From Blattamonas nauphoetae (taxonomy: Eukaryota > Preaxostyla > Oxymonadida), in the NCBI GenBank assembly GCA_033064195.1, contig JARBJD010000002.1, forward strand, positions 372,001 to 436,000: DNA of 64,000 bases, read 5' to 3'. Shown here in pieces: positions 11,916 to 23,069 of this stretch (its first letter is position 1; each line of letters starts with the position of its first letter). The position numbers and the translations under genes are program-made. The notes beneath the pieces were generated by a model. It did no database searches. It was not told the DNA's origin and was given only the letters and a program-made list of their open reading frames with translations.

Positions 11916-14900
11916 TCATCCAAAGTCAGAATCTGCTCTTGAGAGTGCCGTTATTCGCTTAGTATGATCAATTTGTTGTCTAAGGAGGACCGTTTCCTTC
12001 CTCAACTGATGGTAGATCGCTTTTTCTTCGTAGTCAGCGAGAGCTAAATCAATTTCGAACTCATTTTCGTTTTCAGGTTCGGTCTTTTCATCTTCTCTTT
12101 CCATCCCATTGGGTGTATTCTCCTCCTCAAGGTCCGAGACAGATTCAATTGGTAGATTTCCTTCTCCCTCCAACACAATCGCTCGTCCCACAGGAAAGAA
12201 AGATGTATCATTCGTGATGAAGCGGTACAACAGCCAGATTTCATCTCCTCCGATTGTTGACAACCTCTCTTTCAATCGATGCTCCTCTCGTTTCCGCATA
12301 ATCTCTTTTGATTCAGCTTTAATCATTGCTGTGGTTTTAGCAGCAAGTCGTTTGTCGTTTTCCAAGTCTGCCTTCAGAGTGACTTTTTGTTCAATTCGGA
12401 TTCGAGCAGCCTTGGTTTCCATCTTTGCCTCTTTCACTTGCTTTTTATACGCTTTCTTGATGTTTTTGTTCATTGTTTCCTTCTTCCCATACACTGTATC
12501 GAAGAGATGGACAAAGAGGGCAAAATATCTCCAAGCATTGTGATCTCCATTTCGATGCACAGAAAATGGGATTCCTTTAGCAGCAAATGGAGTCGAAGAT
12601 AGTCCACATGCAAAACATCTTTCTTCTTTGGCTCTCTTCTTCTTCTCATCTTCGTCACTGAGGTCCTTGAAGGTATCAACGATGAAACCAGAGATAATTG
12701 CGAGCAAAATCACAAGACAGATCATGTAAAAGAGAAATTGGTACAGCATTTCGAAGAGATGGTAGTGAGCCTTGAATAGATCTCCATCATATCTCCAAAA
12801 TAAGAACCGCTTTTCCATCCACTTCCCTCCAGTCGGTAGAGTAGCAATCAATGTCACAAGGCATTCATAAATTGTGCTGCAAATGCGTTCCCCGAATGGG
12901 TCGTCGCGATCCATTACAAATGAGTCAGCAAACATCATGTAACCGATGATGGAAAAATAATAGACCATCACAATCAAGAGAAGTCCTGTAAGAAGAATTC
13001 TGCTGAGTTGCTTGGTGATTGAGTTTAGGACAACTGACATGGCATCAACTTTAGTGAGGATGTCGAAGAGGAGAATAATGAAGAAGCCTTCATGCACGAG
13101 AAATCCAAGAAAAGAAGCGAAGATCATGATGAATGACACCCATAGCTGCTTGTTCAAGAGAACATTCACACAGAACGATTTGGCATATCCTCGGATGGTT
13201 GGCCTTTCCATTCCAGTCTCCGTATGTTCGTGCACAATCCCCTGCTGTAATTCGTTCACAGGATAATCACTGGCCCCCTTTCTCCGTCGCCTTCCTTCTC
13301 GTTCTCGCCTTTCTATTCGCGCTTCCGACTTTTTCTCATCTTGCATTCGTGTGACCCCTTTTCGAGCCGCTTGGGAAATATCACTAATGATTCGAGAGAG
13401 CGCAATTAATGAAGATGAGATGATGCATCCAATTCCACAGGGAAGAGCAAGAGATTTTGGGAGTGTTGAATTTGGGAAGCTGCTAACTGAAATCAGGAGG
13501 ACAATGTTGATGATGAGTGTAAAAATGAAGAATGAGAGTTCGAAGAGATATCGAGTGAACGTCCGAGAAAAGCAGTATAAGAAGAAGTTCACCACATCCT
13601 TGAAGATCTTGACTCGTGCACGAGAAACATGGTCAGTGTTTATGTGAGGAACAATCAACTCTCGCATATCTGTGTCGAGTTCTTCGGGAATTGTTTGGGC
13701 AGTGGTCGGATTCTCCAAGTGATCTTGATGCTTTGTTTCTTTTCTGGCCTTTCGAGCAAGTTCGTTGCGTTCCTTGACAGTTGGGGCTGTGAGAGATGAC
13801 ATTTCTTTCTGAATCTTTGAATTTTGGAGATCCACAACATCAAACTCTGGTTCTTTTGGAGGAAAGACTTTATCTATCGCGCGCTTGACAATGCTTCGAT
13901 GTGGGCGAGAGAGGAACATGGACCGGAAAGACTGCCGATTTGATGCAACATCATAAAGTGGGTTGCATTCGAGTTGGAATTGAGTAAGTTTCTCTTGTAG
14001 GTTTTGGTGGTCAAGTGAATTGTTGACGAGGTCCTTATCTTTTCGGACAAGAGCCTTCGACTGTTCTGGAATTGGAAAATAGAACTTCTGCAGTCGATTT
14101 TCGCGAATTATCTCAACAGAAGTAATATGTGGTGAGAAGAGAGGTTCAAAAACACATGGATACAGAGGACCTTCAATCTGAGCATCGAGTTCGTTTGCAT
14201 CAGGAAGGCCGCAACCGGTCCTTCCTCCATGTGTGAGGATAATTTCGTTGATCTGTTCTGATACTTCAGGGTCTCGGTCAATGAGTTCGTGATAAGCAAT
14301 GTAACAATGAAGGCATTGCTTCCAGAATGATTCTGCTTCATTTTCATCAGCAAATAAAGCAAGACCATCACTTCGGATGAAGATTGCCATTGCACAGAGA
14401 CGTCTTTCCAGATATGATCGAATTTGTGTCGATTGGAGAAGAGATCTTGCCCGCTTCACACCGAATGGCCCCTCTACAATGGCACGGAGGAGTGACACAC
14501 TAGCTGCCCAGAAGTCTCTCTCCCAAGGAGATGGTGGTGTGACAAAGAAGTGGTTATAGAACATATACGAAGCTGAATCACGGTATGCCGATTGTTTTCC
14601 GTCAAATGGATTCATATTGTGATGTTTTCGGCTTACAAAGGATTTAAAGCTCACAATTGGATTGTATGAACGATCATCCAGCGTCTGAAGACGTGTGCAT
14701 TTTTCGATAAACAATTTCTCGTTGATTCCTTTCTCCATATCTAATTCGAGAGAGAATAGAGAGTTGAGGAGAGTTCGCCCAAGGATGTTGTAGACACACA
14801 AGTTTTGGTTGTGTCTGTTTGGTCCACGAATCGTTGAAGTGAAGGAGATGAGGGTTGTTGTGAGATGATCAAACATATCGATCTTGGATGGCTTTGTGGA

Positions 14901-17900
14901 TGGAAAAGTTAAGAATGAGAGCGGGAGTCCTTTGTTCAATTCGTACGAATAATTCAGATCACAAACTTCTGCAGGGTTTGTTGGAATAATCCTCGAAAAA
15001 TCAAAGAGCATAATGCTGGATTTTTCCTCTTCTTCTTTATGGGCTTTGTGTGTGTTCTTACTCTTGATGATGTCTTCGCTCATTCGTAATTCATCAGTAC
15101 TTGGGATGATACTGAGAAGATAGTTAATCATTGAAAGAACAACATTCTGAATTTTCCCTTCCTCATTGTCTGATTCGCCGGATGCCCGAAGGAGATCCTG
15201 AGCAGCGACGTTTTTGTCCAAGCAGAGCTGATTGATCAGTGCAAAGACTGAATTGACAAGTGGGAGAGAATACCCTCGATCACGACCAGAGTTGATTTGA
15301 TGATCCTTCCACCATGGGGATGCACGGGAGGCATCAGCGGCCATCTGAAGAATACGTGCAAATTCGTTCATGATTGATCCTTGATTCTTCGTCGAAGTGG
15401 ATGGGTAGGCTACAATCGCCTCGGATTTTTGAGAAATTGAGCTTTCAACATTTTGCAGGACAGGTATGAGATCTTTTCGAACTTCATCATTGCCCCCCGC
15501 GATGATAAAGATGAGGAGGCGGATTGCTCTCAAAGCAAGAGAGTTCACGAGCGATGAATGATCCTCTGTTGTGATCGATGAGACTGCTGAAAGAATAGTG
15601 ATGATGGGATCAATGATATCTGACTTGAACAGGATTTCCTGCCGTTCGATAATGATATTGATGGGAGCTGGATAAATATCATTCGTTCCCTTCGATTGGT
15701 CAGTTTGGAGATAGTACATGAATGAGTTCAGGAGAAGACTGTTTAGGAATGATATCTTTGATTTGGCAATTGCCGAATGATTGGAAAAGATCAGAGGAAT
15801 GGGGTATTGAGTGGCATATTCGGAAATTAATGATGTCTGTGGGCTTCGGATCAGATGAGTAAATAGAGTTGCGTTCCCTTTCTGAATGATAATTCCAGAT
15901 ATGGTGTTGAAAAAATGAATTGCTCGTTTTTTCTTGAGTCCAATTGACTCTTCTTCCAATCGTTCACAGAATGCATCCCAGTAGAGTTGTGTTTGGTCTT
16001 TGTCAAGTTCTTTGCTTGAATATAATGCAAAATCCTCTTCTGGGCTTGTTCGTTTACACGAATTCGTGACAGCTGGAAGAATTTGTGTTTTAAGTTCAAG
16101 AGATTTGATCTGGAGGAGAGTTGGTTCTTTTGGAAGTGGTTCTGGGCTGTGACAACGAACGTAGAAACTCATGATTTCTGATTTAAGCCTGATTATATCT
16201 GCGCTCTTTTCATGGTAGATCAAATACAGTAAATTCAAGAGGGGTCTAGTGATGTTGAAGCATGCAATTGTGTGATCATGTCTCTTTTCATACTCCTTGT
16301 TTGTTACAACCGCTTTCAGATCGTCTGAGAGAATCGTGTCCAAGAGCATGTTGATGGTTGAGAACGTGGCATAGCTCATCATTTTAAGAAAGAGTTCAAT
16401 GACTTTGTCTCTACAGAAGTCCGGCTCATCGACCAGTGCTTGTACAAGTTGTATCAAACGGACCATAAGGCGAGGGAGGTCGCTCAGTTGCATCAGTTCA
16501 TCGAGGATCAAGTTGAGTTTTGTCTTGAGCATGAAAGTTTTCGGTGGTGGATTGTCATCGCTCGAGAACACTCTTTCCGTGAGTGGTTGAGCTGGTGTCA
16601 GATAAGCACTCCGGAGGACGTGGAGATACGCTTGAATATTCATCAATGCTTCAGCTCGCCGCGTATCCCTGTCAATGCGCTGTTCGTTATCAGACGAGAT
16701 CTGTGTGGAAACAGTTATTTCTTTGTCGATTCGCTCGAATATATTCGTGAGAGGAACAAAGTTTCGACAGAGTTGTTGTCCTCGAATGTTTACTCCACCG
16801 GCACAGCAGGCACTAATCAAGTGCACGACAGTCGAATGGAACGTGATCGAGTGGAGATAGTTCCCTCCGCTTTCATCTTGAGGAGCACTTTGATTTCGGC
16901 TGAAATAGTTTGTCCCAGATTTCATTGCCTTTTCAACAAACTGGCTTCCGGTCATTGAGCGGAGGAAGTTGAAGAGGATTGTCTGTCCTTTATCAAACGG
17001 TGCTCCATTCAGAGTACAGAGGATGATTATTACTTGACATATAATTGAGATTGGATTTGAAAAGTCCTTCGTGATCGTTGACCGTTTTGTTGTGTTGAAC
17101 TTCTGTGACATTTCCAGGGTGAATACGATATCAAGAAGTTTGGTTCCGAAGTCGATTGTGGCAGCGATTTCTTCGGTACGAACGTCTTTACTGGATGAAA
17201 TGTGGGTTGCAGTAGACAAGATCAGTTCATGCAGTTGGGCAGGTGAACCATCGGCAAAGCAAAGGATCAAAAGATGTGGAAGAAGACGAACTAATTCTGG
17301 ATTTGCCTCGGATTTACCTGCTGCTGAGTGAAGAATTGAAACAGCGAGGTTGAGAACAGCAACAACAGGGTTTGTGAGTGATTTAGGTTTTCCTTTTGTT
17401 TCTGATGGCGATGGCTCAGTGTTGTTTTTTGCATCATAAGCAAGCTTCATGTGATACCGGGCAGTTTTCATGACTGCTGTGATGCTTTCTTGATTGGATC
17501 GCCCTGATTCAGTTTGAGAAGCGAGGAGATGAGAATACAAGTCAAAAAGTGGTTGAAGTTCGGCTGGAAGACAGAAAGAGATCACTCTCAGTAGAATATA
17601 CACGCCATCGAACTGGAAGAAGAGTGATCGGAGTTGCTTCAGAGGCTCCTTGTTCGGAATATGAACCGGAAACAACTCCAGAAGCTCAGGATCTTGCTCG
17701 ATTGCAGTGTAATGCTGATTGGCAGATGGTGTAACTTGGTCGAAGAGTGCTTTGTTGTCATACTGAACAAGTTGTATGGGATTAAGTCGGAGCAGAATGC
17801 GCGAGGCCGTTTTAATATTGACGCTTTTGTCCGGCGATGTATTGTGGAGGATGTTGAGAAGCAGCATCAAGAGAACATAAACATCGTACAAACTTTGTTC

Positions 17901-20900
17901 GATGGTGGATTTCATGATCGTTCCTGCTTGGTAGAGTTTGGTGTCTGCATCTCTCCTGTGGTTTTCCGTCAGTTTACTGAGAATGTGGGCATTCCACAGT
18001 TCCTCGGCATAAATGATGCTGTGTTCGATCCACCGCAGAAGTAGACCCAGAGCCTCTGCTCGCTGTTGAATGGAAGGCTTCCGAATGCTTTTGCCTTCTA
18101 TCTTCGGTTTGGCAAGCTGAATTCCGGTTGATGGTTGTGGTTGGATCGCAGTCGTCAATTCTTCATCATCGACCAACGTGACGAAGTGCGCATGTTTAAG
18201 GGCAAACAGAGCTCGAAATACGAATGCGTGCTCACGACCAACAAGAAGAAGAGCTGTTTGGAGAAGGTGATGATTCTCTTCGTCCATAGATTTCAGAATG
18301 TCGGTCCAATTTGTTTTGAAATTCTCTCGATCTTCAACCTGAATCTTTTCAATTTCTGTGTTTTTCACTGGAGGATCGCTATCTGCTTGAAGAAATTGAT
18401 CGGCTTTGTTCTCATGATATCTGTTTGTGAATCGTTTGAAGAATGTTTTCGTACGATGGATGAGGAGTGAGTTTTCGAGTGTGTCAAAGAGAAATTGGAT
18501 TGATTCGCAGACGTGAAGAGTACACAATGAGAAATAGTGAGCCATAATCAATTGGTCATCTTGGAGTTGAAGAGGAGGATGAGAAAAAGCGAAGAAAAGC
18601 TGGACTGAGACAGCCATCTCTGGGTTGATGAGTCCTTCTGGTTTTGAAGTCCGTCGTATTTTGGCAAAACATGTGTCTCGAAGATTTGTGAGTGCAATTC
18701 TTGTTCGCTCTGATTTGATCTGAGAAGGATCCAATTTGCCATTGTCAAGGGCATACGACAGAGCACTCAAACATGAATTCAGATACAAAAACTTGGCGAT
18801 GGTGAGATGTTCGAGTGGGGTTTCAGTGATTGTTGAAATTTCGTCGATGAGTGCAGAAACAAATGGGATGATATTTTCCGTGATCGGGGCTGGAACAGCA
18901 TCAACAGGTAAAAAGAGTAATTGCTTGAGAGTATGAGACTCATCAATATCAAACTTCCAATACGTGGTGATGGTCTGTCGATGAATTCCTGTTGATCCTG
19001 TCTCCGGAATCTTCGCATCAAAGAGATAGAGTGGCTGATATGGTGCATTCGAACGTCTGGAACTTCTTTCGGCTAACTCCTGATAGATCCTTGGCTCGAT
19101 GTTCCGGTTTCCAGTTGATTTTGATGAAGTCTGTGTCGTCTGTGTTGGAGTGGGCTGCGTTGTGTAGAACAGGGTTCCAGAGGAGAAGAACAACAATTTG
19201 GTAAGGTGGACGAGGTATGGTTTAGCTTCGAGGAGTGCATCTCTCCCGTCGAGTGGAGTCCGCACCATTTCTGTCAAATATTTCAAAGGAAACAGTTGAC
19301 GAAGAGAACGGAGAATGCGAGGTCGCTGAGACGCCGCGAGTGTGACGTAGAGAGCGAGAAAGGAGTGATGTAATTTCATCAGAGATGGCGGTCCTAAGAA
19401 ATCAAATGGTTTGGCATCAGTTGAGCTCACAAGTTGTTGCTGGTTCGAATGCTGGGCTCTGTGATTCAAGATATCGATGTTCGTTCGAAGAATGCCGAGT
19501 TCGCTATTTTGGTCCGATTTAGTGTAATACTGCTGGAGATACGGCTGTGAGAATAAAATGCGAGCAAAGACGTCGAGCGGATGATATCGGGCTTTGGTAT
19601 TATCGACTGCTTTGGTATCTTCCTTCTTTCTGGCGTGAGAGTTGAAGTAAGTATGTGGTGAGGAAAACTCTGTGTCCAAAAGAGATTGTTGCATTTCGTA
19701 TGGAAGAACAGAATAAAGGAACTGATATTGAACAAAAGGATCAACTGTGTTGTATGTATCATTGGTTTTGACTAGCGGGATGTATGTTGTTAACAAGTGC
19801 ATTTGGTCAAAATAGATGAAAGATGTGGGGACGACCAGAGAGATGAGATTTTCTCGGTCTGATTTGTTTTGAGATTCGGCATGGACTGGGAGGATGATGT
19901 GATGGAAGCTACAAAAAGACACAAGAAGTGTCACCCACTTCAGAGAAAGCTCTCGGTCTTCTTCACTTGGTCGCTCCACCGCAGTTTTACTGAGTTCTTT
20001 GTCGATTAACAGTTTCATGCATCGATCGGCGTTAGTGAGCCACTTTTGGAGAAGTCTGGCGGGAATGAGACCACGGAGGGACGGATGGCACGATGCTACG
20101 ACAGAAATGGCCATGTTCAGCGCAAAGCTTGTGAGCGATGGAAGTGGAATGATTTCTTTCTCCTTTTTCTTTTTCTTTTCCATTTCTTCAACAATATCCC
20201 AAAGCTCATCCAATCGAAACAGAACAGTTTGCGATGATTCAGGGCAGCCGATCGTGATTCGAGTGAGGAGTCGGAAAATGAGAATGAGGATGAGATATCT
20301 GTATGGGAAAGTTGGATCACGAGCATCTGGATCGCCTGGCGGAACTGAGACAAGTTTGCTACAGGTGTCGATATGATCGAGAATATTCTGAGAAAGGAGT
20401 ATTGACTGGATGATTCCGATTGAAGGGAGTTGGGAGGGATTCGAGATGTCGAATCCTCCGGCTCGGATTGCGAGGGTTGGAAGATATGAGAACGACTGGA
20501 CTGGCAGAGTGTTCTGGTCATCCAAAGGTGGGACTGCATATGCTTTGCAGAGTTTCAGGAGATAAGCTTTGTCCGATGGATCGAGTTGGAGTCCCGTGCG
20601 AGTGATGGACGAACCATGCTGCTCAGAATTTGTGTAACGATGGATGATCTGCTCGGGAGAGATGAAAGAGAGGAGGGCAGAGAGTGATGTGAAAATGTTC
20701 ATAAACTCTTCAGTCTGGAAAAGAGTGGAAGGATCTGTCATTGACATTCTGATGAGCGACTGAACACTCAAACAACTTTCATAAAAAAGAGAGACGAAGA
20801 ATTCCGGGACTGCCTTCGAGGAGAAGAATGTCGAAGACTTCACTTGCGTCACATTTGACCAAGAGTACGCGTATTTGGGATTGCTGAGACAGAGGTCACC

Positions 20901-22640
20901 TGGGTTGATGTTCAAAGCAAGTGGGTTCTGCTTGGGATCATTCATCACGAACAGAGATGCTTGTGGCTTCGTGGGGAGCGGTTGGTTGTCATTTCTGATG
21001 ACGGAGAACAGCACTGGCTGGAGATCGCCATCCTCGTTGAATTGTGTCATGTCAAAGCCGGTAAACATTTCCACATGTGAATCTACAGAATCGCGTGGGA
21101 AACTTTCCACAAAGCAGAATGTGGTGTCGATGTCACAAACACATACAGTGGCCTGTGTCGCGATGTGAACAAGAGAGAAGAGGGACGATGACAGAATTGT
21201 GGCTGATGTGGTGCTTGGAGGTGGGAGATGGATTGTGAAGAGTGTGTTGAAGAATGTAGAAGCCGTGTTCAGATAACCTACATCGTCTTGACTGAGAGCG
21301 GAATCAAGTGAATCCAGTATACCCGTGGCAAGTGAGAGATGAAGGTATGGCGAAGAGAACGACCAAATCATGTTTGGAACTTTGACGACATCTGTAAGAT
21401 TCAAATGTTGCTGCCTCCCCTGCCTCACAGCTTCGCATACTTGTTTATTGTGGAGGTTTACCTCCGTGCAAGACAAGTACTGCTTGGATAAGATGTGTTT
21501 CAATCGAATATAATCTCCATTATGAATAATAGGGGTCCTGGGGAGAAAATCTTGATCACCACCAGTCTGTGAAGACAATTTGCTTTGATGAGAATCCTGA
21601 TGAAAGCGTCTCCCGAGCATCTCTGGAGTCCAGAGTTCAATTTCAAAGAAATCCTCAATTCTTCCAGATTTGAACGCTTCTTTCCATGAAAGATCTGTTG
21701 TTTGCAAAATATCATCTGTTTTTTGAGGAGGCTGTGTTGAACCAAGCATAAAACCGATCATTGGGACGGAAACATGATGGTCATCTGTGGGACCGTTTGT
21801 CAGAGGAAGAATGTGGTTCTGAATGATATCATTCGTAACTCCTCCAGATTGACAATTTTTAAGTCCGATGACACTTCGGTCAACGATGAATCGAGAACTC
21901 TGGATGAGGGACAGAGAAGTTGTCCCTGAGTCATCAGAAAAAGGAGCGATTAAGACTTTCCATGGTTTTGGAGGAAGTGCAACGTAACAACGAGAGTGAG
22001 AACCAATCGAGCTGGGTAGAGTTCGGGAGATATCCATGGAATTTGATTGAGTCTCAAAAGAACCAAAGTTCAATGTGAACCCAGATTGGGGGTGGTACAA
22101 AATTACATCATCGTCTGAGTAGACAGGGTCTTGAATATTGAACGAACGTTGTAATGACTGCTGAGGCAGACGGAATTCCCATTCAAATTGTCGAGAATCG
22201 TCGCCCCGAAAATGGGAGAGGAATGGAAGGTCTTCCCCTGTATATTCATCATGGATCATTGGCTTTGAGGAGAGATACAGATTACTGACGAAGGAGCGCA
22301 AGTAAAAAGGCTGATTATAAAACACTTTAGGGAGATTGGTTGATAGACTAAAAGAGTGGAATTTAGCGGTATAAATGAGAAGTGAAGAAACAAACTTGGT
22401 TGAATCTGGAATAACTTTCTTTTCCTGTGACACGCTCACGAGTTCAATAATCCAATAGTTATATTTACGTCCAGAGGGGAAAGTTCGAAGGAGGACATCA
22501 TCCATTCTGACAAGAAGGACTTCACCCTGTGTTGAATTAAGAAATCCATGGACAGGAGAATTATCAACTGATGTCGTCAATAAGATGACTGACCGATGAG
22601 AAATAGTACGAGGCATGGAAAAAGTTTCATCATGGTCCAC
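11916..22640 (-). CDS. Giant IP3/ryanodine-receptor-like calcium release channel
   Basis: Single-exon gene of 3574 aa for an intracellular cation channel of the IP3R/RyR superfamily, expected in ER-like membranes. The N-terminus (SVILLTTSVDNSPVHGFLNS) resembles the beta-trefoil of IP3Rs, and GDYIRLKHILSKQYLSCTEV near residue 390 is MIR-like. A long helical solenoid fills the middle. The last 650 residues hold several membrane segments (ELSFFIFTLIINIVLLISV; LLTGLLLIVMVYYFSIIGY; FLFYMICLVILLAIISGF). After the pore helix comes ISGFIVDTFKDLSDE, matching IP3R FGVIIDTFADLRSE, then the linker zinc site CFACGL...H...H followed by NAW, matching CFICGL...HNMW. The selectivity filter, normally GGGVGD, reads TGGKWME (near residue 3265). 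The tail is a charged coiled coil. Subfamily (IP3R rather than RyR) rests on the zinc-site linker. Confidence 0.85.
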   Translation of the reverse strand: MDHDETFSMPRTISHRSVILLTTSVDNSPVHGFLNSTQGEVLLVRMDDVLLRTFPSGRKYNYWIIELVSVSQEKKVIPDSTKFVSSLLIYTAKFHSFSLSTNLPKVFYNQPFYLRSFVSNLYLSSKPMIHDEYTGEDLPFLSHFRGDDSRQFEWEFRLPQQSLQRSFNIQDPVYSDDDVILYHPQSGFTLNFGSFETQSNSMDISRTLPSSIGSHSRCYVALPPKPWKVLIAPFSDDSGTTSLSLIQSSRFIVDRSVIGLKNCQSGGVTNDIIQNHILPLTNGPTDDHHVSVPMIGFMLGSTQPPQKTDDILQTTDLSWKEAFKSGRIEDFFEIELWTPEMLGRRFHQDSHQSKLSSQTGGDQDFLPRTPIIHNGDYIRLKHILSKQYLSCTEVNLHNKQVCEAVRQGRQQHLNLTDVVKVPNMIWSFSSPYLHLSLATGILDSLDSALSQDDVGYLNTASTFFNTLFTIHLPPPSTTSATILSSSLFSLVHIATQATVCVCDIDTTFCFVESFPRDSVDSHVEMFTGFDMTQFNEDGDLQPVLFSVIRNDNQPLPTKPQASLFVMNDPKQNPLALNINPGDLCLSNPKYAYSWSNVTQVKSSTFFSSKAVPEFFVSLFYESCLSVQSLIRMSMTDPSTLFQTEEFMNIFTSLSALLSFISPEQIIHRYTNSEQHGSSITRTGLQLDPSDKAYLLKLCKAYAVPPLDDQNTLPVQSFSYLPTLAIRAGGFDISNPSQLPSIGIIQSILLSQNILDHIDTCSKLVSVPPGDPDARDPTFPYRYLILILIFRLLTRITIGCPESSQTVLFRLDELWDIVEEMEKKKKKEKEIIPLPSLTSFALNMAISVVASCHPSLRGLIPARLLQKWLTNADRCMKLLIDKELSKTAVERPSEEDRELSLKWVTLLVSFCSFHHIILPVHAESQNKSDRENLISLVVPTSFIYFDQMHLLTTYIPLVKTNDTYNTVDPFVQYQFLYSVLPYEMQQSLLDTEFSSPHTYFNSHARKKEDTKAVDNTKARYHPLDVFARILFSQPYLQQYYTKSDQNSELGILRTNIDILNHRAQHSNQQQLVSSTDAKPFDFLGPPSLMKLHHSFLALYVTLAASQRPRILRSLRQLFPLKYLTEMVRTPLDGRDALLEAKPYLVHLTKLLFFSSGTLFYTTQPTPTQTTQTSSKSTGNRNIEPRIYQELAERSSRRSNAPYQPLYLFDAKIPETGSTGIHRQTITTYWKFDIDESHTLKQLLFLPVDAVPAPITENIIPFVSALIDEISTITETPLEHLTIAKFLYLNSCLSALSYALDNGKLDPSQIKSERTRIALTNLRDTCFAKIRRTSKPEGLINPEMAVSVQLFFAFSHPPLQLQDDQLIMAHYFSLCTLHVCESIQFLFDTLENSLLIHRTKTFFKRFTNRYHENKADQFLQADSDPPVKNTEIEKIQVEDRENFKTNWTDILKSMDEENHHLLQTALLLVGREHAFVFRALFALKHAHFVTLVDDEELTTAIQPQPSTGIQLAKPKIEGKSIRKPSIQQRAEALGLLLRWIEHSIIYAEELWNAHILSKLTENHRRDADTKLYQAGTIMKSTIEQSLYDVYVLLMLLLNILHNTSPDKSVNIKTASRILLRLNPIQLVQYDNKALFDQVTPSANQHYTAIEQDPELLELFPVHIPNKEPLKQLRSLFFQFDGVYILLRVISFCLPAELQPLFDLYSHLLASQTESGRSNQESITAVMKTARYHMKLAYDAKNNTEPSPSETKGKPKSLTNPVVAVLNLAVSILHSAAGKSEANPELVRLLPHLLILCFADGSPAQLHELILSTATHISSSKDVRTEEIAATIDFGTKLLDIVFTLEMSQKFNTTKRSTITKDFSNPISIICQVIIILCTLNGAPFDKGQTILFNFLRSMTGSQFVEKAMKSGTNYFSRNQSAPQDESGGNYLHSITFHSTVVHLISACCAGGVNIRGQQLCRNFVPLTNIFERIDKEITVSTQISSDNEQRIDRDTRRAEALMNIQAYLHVLRSAYLTPAQPLTERVFSSDDNPPPKTFMLKTKLNLILDELMQLSDLPRLMVRLIQLVQALVDEPDFCRDKVIELFLKMMSYATFSTINMLLDTILSDDLKAVVTNKEYEKRHDHTIACFNITRPLLNLLYLIYHEKSADIIRLKSEIMSFYVRCHSPEPLPKEPTLLQIKSLELKTQILPAVTNSCKRTSPEEDFALYSSKELDKDQTQLYWDAFCERLEEESIGLKKKRAIHFFNTISGIIIQKGNATLFTHLIRSPQTSLISEYATQYPIPLIFSNHSAIAKSKISFLNSLLLNSFMYYLQTDQSKGTNDIYPAPINIIIERQEILFKSDIIDPIITILSAVSSITTEDHSSLVNSLALRAIRLLIFIIAGGNDEVRKDLIPVLQNVESSISQKSEAIVAYPSTSTKNQGSIMNEFARILQMAADASRASPWWKDHQINSGRDRGYSLPLVNSVFALINQLCLDKNVAAQDLLRASGESDNEEGKIQNVVLSMINYLLSIIPSTDELRMSEDIIKSKNTHKAHKEEEEKSSIMLFDFSRIIPTNPAEVCDLNYSYELNKGLPLSFLTFPSTKPSKIDMFDHLTTTLISFTSTIRGPNRHNQNLCVYNILGRTLLNSLFSLELDMEKGINEKLFIEKCTRLQTLDDRSYNPIVSFKSFVSRKHHNMNPFDGKQSAYRDSASYMFYNHFFVTPPSPWERDFWAASVSLLRAIVEGPFGVKRARSLLQSTQIRSYLERRLCAMAIFIRSDGLALFADENEAESFWKQCLHCYIAYHELIDRDPEVSEQINEIILTHGGRTGCGLPDANELDAQIEGPLYPCVFEPLFSPHITSVEIIRENRLQKFYFPIPEQSKALVRKDKDLVNNSLDHQNLQEKLTQFQLECNPLYDVASNRQSFRSMFLSRPHRSIVKRAIDKVFPPKEPEFDVVDLQNSKIQKEMSSLTAPTVKERNELARKARKETKHQDHLENPTTAQTIPEELDTDMRELIVPHINTDHVSRARVKIFKDVVNFFLYCFSRTFTRYLFELSFFIFTLIINIVLLISVSSFPNSTLPKSLALPCGIGCIISSSLIALSRIISDISQAARKGVTRMQDEKKSEARIERREREGRRRRKGASDYPVNELQQGIVHEHTETGMERPTIRGYAKSFCVNVLLNKQLWVSFIMIFASFLGFLVHEGFFIILLFDILTKVDAMSVVLNSITKQLSRILLTGLLLIVMVYYFSIIGYMMFADSFVMDRDDPFGERICSTIYECLVTLIATLPTGGKWMEKRFLFWRYDGDLFKAHYHLFEMLYQFLFYMICLVILLAIISGFIVDTFKDLSDEDEKKKRAKEERCFACGLSSTPFAAKGIPFSVHRNGDHNAWRYFALFVHLFDTVYGKKETMNKNIKKAYKKQVKEAKMETKAARIRIEQKVTLKADLENDKRLAAKTTAMIKAESKEIMRKREEHRLKERLSTIGGDEIWLLYRFITNDTSFFPVGRAIVLEGEGNLPIESVSDLEEENTPNGMEREDEKTEPENENEFEIDLALADYEEKAIYHQLRKETVLLRQQIDHTKRITALSRADSDFG

Positions 22641-23069
22641 ACAAACCTAAATCTGTCTGTGGGCGCTCGATTCTGACAGTCACTCTGACCTTACTGTCAA
22701 AATGATTTGGAAGCCACCAAATAGACTTTATTCATTCAACCTGAACACAACTTCATCAATTGTCCCTCATTCTCCTTCAGAGCCATTTTTTCCTCATTAT
22801 CTTCATCAGGAATCTTTTCTGAAATTTTATATATATTTTCGAGATTCTTCAATGATCAAAACGCGTTTTCGTCTGGTCTAAATTGATCTGACCCTTAGAA
22901 TAAATAAATCAGATTCTGATTGAGGCAAAAGGCTAGAATAGACCAGTATATCAGAACCAAGAGTAAAATGAGTTAAAAACGGTACTCTCGCACACATTCC
23001 TGATTGTTGCGAGAAATTGGATGTTCTCAACGAAAGAAATGTTTGTGGGTTTACAGTACTTCGTTCTTC
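22641..23069. other. 429-bp divergent intergenic region with an unassigned short ORF
   Basis: Separates the starts of the IP3R-like gene (reverse) and the unknown gene at 23070 (forward). It is AT-rich in the middle (22840-22910). An ATG-started open frame of 59 codons at 22702-22881 (begins MIWKPPNRLYSF) has no recognised similarity and no clear splice link to the gene at 23070. No RNA gene is seen. Confidence 0.35.

Noticed and set aside
16440-16958. A 172-codon forward open frame inside the IP3R-like gene
   Set aside because: It is antisense to well-supported coding sequence and shows no domain.
22702-22881. Short open frame of 59 codons between the IP3R-like gene and the gene at 23070
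   Set aside because: No similarity, no splice link found and an AT-rich end; kept only as a note.
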